Below, piece after piece: positions 37,230 to 44,900 of a stretch of 64,000 nt of DNA. Below the pieces are notes generated by a model. The model was not told the origin of the DNA and did no database searches. It saw only the letters and a program-made list of their open reading frames with translations. This DNA is from CAWDZK01 sp963807005. GTDB lineage: Bacteria; Actinomycetota; Actinomycetes; JACCUZ01. The position numbers and the translations under genes were made by a program. The first letter of the stretch is position 1. Each line of letters starts with the position of its first letter. Where the stretch lies: contig CAWDZK010000006.1 of assembly GCA_963807005.1 (NCBI GenBank), positions 682,001-746,000 of the forward strand, given 5' to 3'.

Positions 37230-37245
37230 TGTGAAACAGTTCACG
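37230..37245 (-). promoter_or_regulatory. CRP/Cmr-type binding site upstream of whiB1
   Basis: TGTGAAACAGTTCACG matches the CRP consensus TGTGA-N6-TCACA with one mismatch and is centred about 50 bases upstream of the whiB1 ATG. The M. tuberculosis whiB1 promoter is known to be controlled by the cAMP receptor protein Rv3676. The rest of the 340-base gap (37187-37527) holds a weaker GTGA...TCGCAC pattern near 37432 and no gene that I can support. Confidence 0.7.
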
Positions 37246-37527
37246 AGCGACCCCGGGCACGTCAAGGACCTTTCCGGTCCAATCTCCACCCGTGGGATCG
37301 CTCGGCGTGCATGTACCCCGGTATGCGAAGTCCTGAACACGCGATCTCAACCCTGGCAAACGATGCCTGCCGGGGCAAGGTTCCCTCTGCACCATTCTGG
37401 GCGGGATGGTGTCGGCTTGATCACACACAGGTGACCCGGATCGCACCCGTCGGGGCGCGGTGCACCGGTCGAAGCGGGCGGCGCGACGACCGTGCGGGCT
37501 GCGGCGAACGCTCGGACGGGGCCGGGG

Positions 37528-38469
37528 TCAGACCACGACGCTGAGGGCCTGCGGAACCGCCCGGAGCTCCAGCGAGGTCAGCTCGCCCAGCGCCTCGCCG
37601 TCGACCTGGGCCGCCACCGGGCGGGAGGCCTGCAGGGTCAGTCCCGCCAGGTCGTGCTCCCGGTGCACCAGGGTGCGCGCGGCCCGCCGCGGCGCCGGCC
37701 CCCCGCGCATCAGGCGGCGCACCTCGCCGAGCGTGCCGACCGTGCGCAGCCGGGTCAGGGCGTAGAGGTCCAGACCGGTGTCGAAGCCGGCCTCGGGGGA
37801 GGTCAGCAGCGGCTTGTCGCCGATGAAGGTCCACGGCGCGGTGTTGGCGACGATCGCGAGGTGCAGGCCCTCGACCGTGCGGCCGTCGCTGGTCCGCAGC
37901 GTGAGCGCCGGGTGGCGGCGGTCGGTGTGCAGGAAGAACTGCTCCACGGCGGCCCGGACGTAGTCGCCCGGCCGGGTGTGCCGGCTGGTGGAGCGGGCCC
38001 GGCGGCGCCGGTCCACCCGGGCGACGACCTCGGCGTCCCAGCCCATCCCGGCGTTGAAGGTGAACCAGCGGTCGCCGGCCAGGCCCAGCCCGATGGTGCG
38101 CCGGCGGTGGTCGCGCAGCGCGTCCAGCAGGGCGCCGGTCGCCTCGACCGGGTCGCGGGGCAGGCCGAGGGCCCGGTGGAAGACGTTGGTGCCGCCGCCG
38201 GGGACCACGGCCAGGGCCGGGACGTCGGGGTGCGGGCCGTCGGCGAGCAGCCCGTTGACGACCTCGTTGACGGTGCCGTCGCCGCCCAGGACCACGACCA
38301 GGTCCAGCCCGTCGCGCCGGGCCTCGGCGGCCAGCGCGCTCGCGTGCCCGCGTGACCCGGTGTGGGCCACCTCGAGCTTGAGCTCGGCCTCGAGCGCGGT
38401 GGCGAGCACCTCGCGGGTCCGGGCCGAGGTCGTGGTCGCCGCCGGATTCACCACCAGCAGGGCCCTCAT
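37528..38469 (-). CDS. Diacylglycerol/sphingosine kinase family lipid kinase
   Basis: A 313-residue protein of the DagK/YegS family, which phosphorylates lipid hydroxyls with ATP. The N-terminus LLVVNPAA and the signature LVVVLGGDGTVNEVVNGL (GGDGT ATP site) are clear. PGGGTNVFHRALGL follows as the second glycine-rich loop, and the family ending has VDGE. It begins at ATG 38469, divergent from a small membrane gene. In mycobacteria a similar gene follows whiB1. The lipid substrate is unknown. Confidence 0.88.
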   Translation of the reverse strand: MRALLVVNPAATTTSARTREVLATALEAELKLEVAHTGSRGHASALAAEARRDGLDLVVVLGGDGTVNEVVNGLLADGPHPDVPALAVVPGGGTNVFHRALGLPRDPVEATGALLDALRDHRRRTIGLGLAGDRWFTFNAGMGWDAEVVARVDRRRRARSTSRHTRPGDYVRAAVEQFFLHTDRRHPALTLRTSDGRTVEGLHLAIVANTAPWTFIGDKPLLTSPEAGFDTGLDLYALTRLRTVGTLGEVRRLMRGGPAPRRAARTLVHREHDLAGLTLQASRPVAAQVDGEALGELTSLELRAVPQALSVVV

Positions 38470-38489
38470 GGGGGAATCCTACCGGCAGG

Positions 38490-38495
38490 TAGGGT
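38490..38495 (+). promoter_or_regulatory. -10 element of the small membrane gene, near leaderless
   Basis: TAGGGT ends eight bases before GTG 38504, so the transcript would start at or next to the start codon. Confidence 0.4.
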
Positions 38496-38503
38496 CGCCG
38501 ACC

Positions 38504-38884
38504 GTGCCTCGACCGCTGCCCTCGACGCTGGTGTCCTGCGCCGCGCTGGTCGCGTTCGAGGCCCTCGGCCTGCTGGCCGCCGCCGTGTTCTACGTCGTGG
38601 AGCTGGCGGTCGCCACCGCCGACGACGCGGTGCGCGCGCTGGTCAGCGCGGGGCTGGCCCTGGTCAGCGCAGCCGGCCTGGGCCTGGTCGCCCGCGGCCT
38701 GGCGGCCGGCCGCCGATGGGCCCGCGCCCCTGCGCTCGTGACCAACCTGCTCGTCGTCCCGGTCGCGGCCGGCCTGCTGCAGGGCGGCCGGTGGTACGCC
38801 GGGCTGCCGCTGCTCGCGCTCGCCCTCACCGTCCTGGTGCTGCTGTTCCTGCCCTCGACCGATCGCGACCTCGACGCGGGCTGA
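38504..38884 (+). CDS. Small four-helix membrane protein
   Basis: A 126-residue protein with four hydrophobic segments, such as LVSCAALVAFEALGLLAAAVFYVV and LPLLALALTVLVLLFLP, joined by short loops with RRWARAP. The pattern resembles unnamed actinobacterial integral membrane proteins found beside DagK-like genes. No active-site residues are seen. The start is GTG 38504. Confidence 0.6.
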   Translation: MPRPLPSTLVSCAALVAFEALGLLAAAVFYVVELAVATADDAVRALVSAGLALVSAAGLGLVARGLAAGRRWARAPALVTNLLVVPVAAGLLQGGRWYAGLPLLALALTVLVLLFLPSTDRDLDAG

Positions 38885-38924
38885 CCCGCGGGCCAAACAC
38901 CCCCACCGCCCGGCCCCGCCCCGT

Positions 38925-38991
38925 CCCCGCGAGTGGTGGGTTCCGCACCCGAAATGTCCCGTACCACCTGCCGAACCCACCACTCGCGGGG
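38925..38991. repeat. Large extragenic palindrome
   Basis: Perfect 19-base arms (38925-38943 and 38973-38991) flank a 29-base loop. The arms have the core GAGTGGTGGGTTC. It lies between the small membrane gene and the convergent sigma-factor gene, so it may act as a terminator; arm length and loop size exceed the usual terminator form. Confidence 0.75.
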
Positions 38992-39075
38992 GCTTGGGGG
39001 GTGGGGGCTTGGGGGGTGGGGCTTGGGGGCTTGGGGGCTTGGGGGGCTTGGGGGGCTTGGGGTGCTCGGGGGCCG
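38988..39075. repeat. G-tract tandem repeat
   Basis: About seven G-runs of 4-6 bases are separated by CTT or T, with unit GGGGGCTT, directly after the palindrome. The plus strand could form stacked G-quadruplexes. The minus strand reads as C-rich and lies just downstream of the sigma-factor stop. Confidence 0.8.
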
Positions 39076-39104
39076 GGATCGGCGTCGGGGTCGGGGTCGG
39101 TCGG

Positions 39105-40016
39105 TCACTCTTCGACGAGCAGCCCCTCGCGGAGCTGGGCCAGCGTGCGGGCCAGCAGCCGGGACACGTGCATCTGCGAGATGCCGATCTCGGCGGCGAT
39201 CTCCGACTGGGTCATGTTCTTGAAGAACCGCAGCATGAGGATCCTCTTCTCCCGCGGCGGCAGCTGCTCCAGCATCGGCTTGAGCGACTCGCGGTACTCG
39301 ACCCCCTCGAGACCCTCGTCCTCGACGCCGAGCGTCTCGGAGACCGGCATCGGCTCGTCGCCGCTGCCGGAGTCGCCGGCGTCCAGCGACAGGGTGCTGT
39401 AGGCGTTGGCCGACTCCATCCCCTCCAGCACCTCCTCGTCGCTGATCTTGAGGTGCTGCGCGAGCTCGGCCACCGTCGGGGCGCGACCGTTGCGCTGGGA
39501 CAGCTCGCTGGTCGCCGTGGCGAGCGAGAGCCGCAGCTCCTGCAGCCGGCGCGGCACCCGCACCGCCCATCCCTTGTCCCGGAAGTGCCGCTTGATCTCG
39601 CCGACGATGGTCGGGGTGGCGTAGGTGGAGAACTCCACGCCCCGCTCGAGGTCGAACCGGTCGACCGACTTGATCAGCCCGATCGTCGCCACCTGGACGA
39701 GGTCGTCGTAGGGCTCGCCACGGTTGCGGAACCGCCGGGCCAGGTGCTCGACCAGCGGCAGGTGCTGCTCGACCAGGGCGTCGCGGGCCTGGTTGCGCAG
39801 CGGGTGGCCCTCGGGGTTGCCCTGCAGCTGGTGGAACAGCTCGCGGGTGCGCTCCCGGTCGACCGTGAGCCGTGAGCTGCGTGCCGGCGCCTCCGCCTCC
39901 GCCTCCGCCTCCGGTGCGGTCGCCTCGTGCTCGACGGTGACGCCCTCCGGCTGGCGGGCCTCGGGGACCTCGTCCGCTGCGGACTCCGGCGTGCTCGTCT
40001 CGGCCGACCGGCTCAT
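39105..40016 (-). CDS. RNA polymerase sigma factor, SigB/SigF family
   Basis: A 303-residue group 3 sigma factor. A charged N-terminal extension with an AEAEAEAEA run (about residues 1-50) precedes region 2 (LVEHLARRFRNRGEPYDDLVQVATIGLIKSVDRFD), then EFSTYATPTIVGEIKRHFRDKGW and regions 3-4, ending in MTQSEIAAEIGISQMHVSRLLARTL. This is the general-stress/sporulation class controlled by partner switching. ATG 40016 overlaps the RsbW stop (ATGA), so sigma and anti-sigma are coupled. An RsbV antagonist is not in the window. Confidence 0.92.
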   Translation of the reverse strand: MSRSAETSTPESAADEVPEARQPEGVTVEHEATAPEAEAEAEAPARSSRLTVDRERTRELFHQLQGNPEGHPLRNQARDALVEQHLPLVEHLARRFRNRGEPYDDLVQVATIGLIKSVDRFDLERGVEFSTYATPTIVGEIKRHFRDKGWAVRVPRRLQELRLSLATATSELSQRNGRAPTVAELAQHLKISDEEVLEGMESANAYSTLSLDAGDSGSGDEPMPVSETLGVEDEGLEGVEYRESLKPMLEQLPPREKRILMLRFFKNMTQSEIAAEIGISQMHVSRLLARTLAQLREGLLVEE

Positions 40017-40447
40017 GCGCCGGCCGAGCCGCGGCGCTTGCGCAGCCGGATCCAGACCCGGCGCTCGTCGTCGAGACCGGTGTCGACCTCGCCCGCCAGG
40101 GCGGTGAGCACGGTCCAGGAGAAGGTGTCGCGCTCGGGCAGCTGGCCGCGGGTCGTCGGGATGGTCACGGTGACGTCCAGCGTCTCCGGGCCGAGGTCGA
40201 ACGCGCAGGTGAGCTGGGCCATTTCTACGGCACTGGGCAGCAGCATCGCGCAGGCCTCGTCGACGGCGATCCGCAGGTCCTCGATCTCGTCGAGGGTGAA
40301 GTCCAGGCGGGCCGCCAGACCGGCCGTTGCGGTTCGCAGGACCGACAGGTAGGCCGAGTCGGCGGGCAGCCGGATCTCCACCGAGTCCGCGATCTCGCCC
40401 TCGACGACGAGTCCGGGCTCCCGTCCCGCGACGAGTCCTTCGCTCAC
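40013..40447 (-). CDS. RsbW-type anti-sigma factor (HATPase domain)
   Basis: A 144-residue protein of the GHKL kinase/anti-sigma family. The centre DEIEDLRIAVDEACAMLLPSA is the N-box helix, but the metal-binding Asn of canonical RsbW is not present there. In this variant binding of the sigma factor may matter more than kinase action. The start is GTG 40447 with GGAGG upstream. Its stop overlaps the downstream sigma gene, so the pair forms one regulatory unit, possibly with an anti-anti-sigma elsewhere. Confidence 0.85.
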   Translation of the reverse strand: MSEGLVAGREPGLVVEGEIADSVEIRLPADSAYLSVLRTATAGLAARLDFTLDEIEDLRIAVDEACAMLLPSAVEMAQLTCAFDLGPETLDVTVTIPTTRGQLPERDTFSWTVLTALAGEVDTGLDDERRVWIRLRKRRGSAGA

Positions 40448-40601
40448 GCTGGTGTCCTCCGTTGCGCGCAGCTCGTGGCCGGGAGCCGGAGCGGCCCACC
40501 GTGGGTCCCATGAAAGCACGCGCCGGACCGGACCCGTCCGGCGACCGCTTCATCGGCCGCGCTCGGCGTCCGCTCGTCCACCTCTGGTCGCCCGTTGCCG
40601 C

Positions 40602-41087
40602 TCAACGGGGGACGGCCAGCCGGGCGAGTGCCTCGCCGGACACCCGGTAGGGGACCCACTCCGTCAGCGCCTCGGCGCCGAGTGCGTCGTAGAACCCGCG
40701 CGCCGGGTTCCAGTCCAGGACCCACCACTCCAGCCGCCGGTAGCCGCGCTGCACGCAGATCGCGGCGAGCGTCTGCAGCAGCAGCCGGCCGGCGCCGGAC
40801 CCGCGGTGCGCCGGCCGGACGTACAGGTCCTCCAGGTACAGGCTGTGCGACCCGAGCCAGGTGGAGTAGTTGAGGAACCAGATGGCCATCCCGGCCACCT
40901 CGCCGTCGACCTCGAGCACGTGCCCGAACACCGCGGGCGCCTCGGCGAAAAGGGTGCGGTGCAGGTGCGCCTCGGTGGCCTCGACCTCCGGCAGCGACCG
41001 CTCGTACTCGGCCAGCTCCCGGATCATCGCCACCAGCTCGGGGACGTCCTCGGGCGTGGCGGGGCGTACGACGGCGGCGGCGGTCAT
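40602..41087 (-). CDS. GNAT N-acetyltransferase, diamine/SSAT-like
   Basis: A 161-residue GNAT protein. ELVAMIRELAEYERS at the N-terminus, HSLYLEDLYVRPAHRGSGAGRLLL as acetyl-CoA loop, and RLEWWVLDWNPARGFYDALGAE resemble the spermidine/diamine and thialysine acetyltransferase branch. The substrate is not proven. ATG 41087 overlaps the stop of the rRNA-methyltransferase-like gene (ATGA). It ends about 150 bases before the RsbW start. Confidence 0.83.
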   Translation of the reverse strand: MTAAAVVRPATPEDVPELVAMIRELAEYERSLPEVEATEAHLHRTLFAEAPAVFGHVLEVDGEVAGMAIWFLNYSTWLGSHSLYLEDLYVRPAHRGSGAGRLLLQTLAAICVQRGYRRLEWWVLDWNPARGFYDALGAEALTEWVPYRVSGEALARLAVPR

Positions 41088-41902
41088 GACGGCATCCCAC
41101 CAGACCGGCGCCGCATCGCCTCGTAGAGCATGAGCGAGCCGGCGGTCGCGGCGTTGAGCGAGCTCGCCGACCCCGCCATCGGGATGCGAGCCAGCACGTC
41201 GCAGCGATCCCGCCAGCCGGCGCTGAGGCCCGAGGTCTCGTTGCCGACGACCAGCACGACCGGCCCGGACAGGTCGACGTCACGGACGTCCACGGTGCCG
41301 TGCTCGTCGGTGCCCACGACCAGTGGTCGCGGCGCGGCCGCGTCGATGCGACTCACGACGTCGCGGTACGACGGCGCCCGAACGACCGGCACGGCGAAGA
41401 CCGAGCCGGTGCTGGCCCGCACGCTCCGCGGGTCGTAGGGGTCGGCGGCGTGTCCGGTGACGACGACACCGGTGCCGCCGAACGCGTCGGCCGACCGCAG
41501 CAACGTCCCCACGTTGCCGGGGCTGGCCGGCCGGTCCAGGACCGTGACCAGCGCGCCGGGACCGAGCGGCACCCGGTCGAGGTCGTCCGGTGGTTGCTCG
41601 ACGACCGCGAGCAGCTCGGGCGGCCCCTCCTTGTCGCCGAGCTCGGCCATCAGCTCGGGGGCGACCAGCACGTGCTGGGCGTCCACGGCCGCCATCAGGC
41701 CGGTGGCCCAGGCCGACCGGCGGTCGCGGCCGTCGTGCAGCAGCGCGCGCACCGTCCAGCCCTGCTCGACCGCCACCGTGATCGGCCGGACGCCCTGCAC
41801 GAGCAGCTCGCCGGCCCGGGTCCGCTTGGCCCGGTTGGTGAGCAGCACCTGCCACTGCTGGAAGGCGGCGTTGCGGCTCATCACCCGCGACGGCACCGGC
41901 AT
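41084..41902 (-). CDS. TrmH/SpoU family RNA 2'-O-methyltransferase
   Basis: A 272-residue SPOUT-fold enzyme. An N-terminal SpoU substrate-binding part (RAGELLVQGVRPITVAVEQ) is followed by the three catalytic motifs: NVGTLLRSADAFG, VVLVVGNETSGLS and IPMAGSASSLNAATAGSLMLYEA, which form the knotted SAM site. It methylates a 2'-OH in rRNA or tRNA; the position cannot be told. ATG 41902 is preferred over 41962 because homology starts there. It is co-translated with the downstream GNAT gene. Confidence 0.88.
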   Translation of the reverse strand: MPVPSRVMSRNAAFQQWQVLLTNRAKRTRAGELLVQGVRPITVAVEQGWTVRALLHDGRDRRSAWATGLMAAVDAQHVLVAPELMAELGDKEGPPELLAVVEQPPDDLDRVPLGPGALVTVLDRPASPGNVGTLLRSADAFGGTGVVVTGHAADPYDPRSVRASTGSVFAVPVVRAPSYRDVVSRIDAAAPRPLVVGTDEHGTVDVRDVDLSGPVVLVVGNETSGLSAGWRDRCDVLARIPMAGSASSLNAATAGSLMLYEAMRRRSGGMPS

Positions 41903-41971
41903 GGCCCCGACCCTAGAGACCCGGCGACGTGCGCGCCGTTCCCCGGTACGGACGCCCGCCACGGGCCACGG

Positions 41972-44900
41972 TCACAGCGGGGAGTGCGCCACCTGCACGG
42001 GGGTGACGTGCCCACGCACGACGAGCAGACCTCGGCCGGGAACCCTGCCCTCGGTGCGCGGCGTCCGGACGCCGAGCAGGTCGCCGTCGACGGGCCCGAG
42101 CGCCCCGAGCAGCAGCCCGGTGCGGCCACGCCTCGCCTCGACGGTGAGCCCACGGAACTGCCCGGCCAGGTCGGCCGCGGACCCGGCCAGCACCAGCGCC
42201 GCGCGACCGGGGGCGTCGGCCCGGAGCGTTCCCAGGAGCGGTCGCTCCACCGGGGTGTCGTGCAGGGTCTCGGCGTCGTCGGCAAGGACCACCAGGTCCG
42301 GTCGTTCGAGCAGGAGCCGGTCGAGCTCGAGGGCTTCACTGGCTCCGAGCACCGCGAGCGCCCCCGGCTCGTCGCCCAGCGCCCGCAGCGGTGACCGTCG
42401 ATGGGCGATCACGACGATCTCGCGGCCGCGGGCGAGCAGCCAGCCGCCCATCGTCAGCAGCGCCGTGGAACGGCCGCTCCCGGTCGGGCCGGCGACGACG
42501 AACGCCGGCCCGTCGAGGTCCAGGTCGACGCCGAGCGGAGCGAGCTCGTCGCCACCGACGCCGACCAGCGCCCAGCACGGGCCGGGCTCCGAGGCCTTGG
42601 CCGCCGCCTCGACCTCGGCGACCTCCACCCGCTCGGGCAGCGCCTCGACCCGCATCGGCAGCCGGCCGGGGTGCGGCTGCCGCCCCGGCACCGAGCGGGC
42701 CGCCGCCCCGGCGGCCTCGACCGCGCGCACCTGGCCGGCGCCGGAGGCCCCAGGATCGAGGACCGCGAGCTGGACCTCGCGCGCCTCCGGCCCGACCAGG
42801 GCCCGGCCGGCAGGCATCGCGGCCGGCACGAGTCGCGGCGAGATCCCCGCCAGCCCGTAGTCGGCCGGGTCGGCGAACCGCAGCACCAGCCGATCGCGGA
42901 ACGCGGACCCGGCGCGGCCGGTGAGGGCCGATCGGTCACCGCTGAGCACCACCCGGATCCCGGCGCCGGCCCCCTCGCGCACCAGCCGCAGCAGCACCTC
43001 GACCGGGCGGCCGTGGTCGATGGCGTCGTACGCCGTCACCAACCCCTCCCAGCCGTCGGCGAGCAGCACCAGCCAGGGCAGCCGGTCGGCCGGCGGCACG
43101 CTGCGGCGCTGCTCCTCGTGCGAGCCGAAGCCGCAGCCGGACAGCAGTCGCTGGCGGCGTTCGAGCTCGCCGGCCAGCCGGGCGAGCAGCCGGTCCCCTC
43201 GCTCGGTCTCGTCCCGGCCGACCACGGCGCCGGTGTGCGGCAACGCGGTGAGAGGTGCCAGGGCGCCCCCGCCGCCGTCGAGGCCGAACAGGTGCACGTC
43301 GCAGGCGTCGTGGCGGCCGGCGAGCCCGGCTGCGAGGGTGAGCAGAACGGTCGAGCGGCCGCTGCGGGCGCTGCCGGTGACGAGCAGATGGTCGCCGCCG
43401 TCCAGGTCGAACGTCAGGGCGGCGCGCCGTTGCTCGTCCGGCAGGTCCATGACGCCGAGGGCCACCCGACCGGCCCCGACCGCACGTCCGGTGACGTCGG
43501 CGAGGTCGGAGAGCTGGTCGACCGTGACCACGTCCGGCAGCGGCGGGAGCCAGGGGCTGGCCACGGGCTCGGCCCCGAGCCGCGCGGCCGCCGCACGGGA
43601 AGCGACGACGAGCCGGGCCAGGTCCGTCGGCCCGGTGACCGCATCGACGGCTACGTCCGCCCCGGGGTCACCCGTCCGCTCCCACGGCACCACACGGACC
43701 CGCACCGGCGTGCTGCCCGTCTCGTGGCCGCCGACCCGCGCCGACTGCAAGCTGCGTACCGCTCCGGCGCCGACCCGCACCACGGCCCGCCCGGGGTGGG
43801 CGCGGCTGATGCCGGCGGCGTCGCGCACGTCGACGACGTCGCTGGACTCCGCCGGGTCGGTGACCCGCAGAGCGATCCGCAGGCTGGTGTTGGCCCGGAT
43901 GTCGGGGCTCACGACTCCACCGGGCCGCTGGGTCGCAAGAACGAGGTGCACACCCAGCGAGCGGCCGCGCTGCGCGATTCCGACCAGGCCGCCGACGAAG
44001 TCCGGCAGCTCCTCGGCCAGCGTGGCGAACTCGTCGACCACGAGCACCAGCCGGGGCATGGGCGGCCCGCCGGAGGCCGACTCGCGGAGGTAGTCGTCCA
44101 GGTCCTTGCAGCCTGCTGCGTTCAGCACCGTCTCGCGGCGACGCAGCTCGGCGCCGAGAGACTGCAGGGCCCGCTCGGTGAGCCGGCCGTCGAGGTCGGT
44201 GACGATGCCGACCGTGTGCGGCAGCAGGGCGCACTCCTGGAAAGCGGCGCCGCCCTTGTAGTCGACCAGGACGAACGACATCTCGTCCGGGCGGTTGGCG
44301 ACCGCGAGCCCGGCGACCATGGTCTGCAGCAGCTCGGACTTGCCGGACCCGGTGGTGCCGGCGACGAGCGCGTGCGGCCCGTCGTGCGCCAGGTCGATCA
44401 CGAAGGGCTCGCCGTCGGGGCCGACCCCGAGCACGACCCGGCTGTCCCGGCCGCTGACCCGCCAGGCCGTCTCGAGCGCGACCGGGTCGGTTGCGTCGAA
44501 GGGCAGCAGGTCGAGAAGCCGTACCGAGTCCGGCAGGCCATGGTCGGTGTCGTCGGGGGTGGCGTCCCGCAGCGGAGCCAGCGCCCGTCCGAAGCGCACG
44601 GCCCAGCGGTCGCTGACGCCGTCGGCCACCACGTCGTCGTACGTCGTGGCAGCGGCGACGACGCGGAGCCTGGTGCCGACGACGCCGGCGACCTCCACTG
44701 TGGCGCCGCACTCGACCGGCAACGAGACGACGTCGCGGTCCAGGCAGAGGAAGCGCAGGCCGACCGCCGGACCCTCGTCGAGCAGCCGGGCGACTCCGGG
44801 CTGGCGGCGCAGCGCGCCGGCACCGTCGAGCACGACCACGGTGGTCGGCCCGGTCCAGTGCCGGTCGACGCCGGTCGCCGACGTGGCCCGGCGGGACTCG

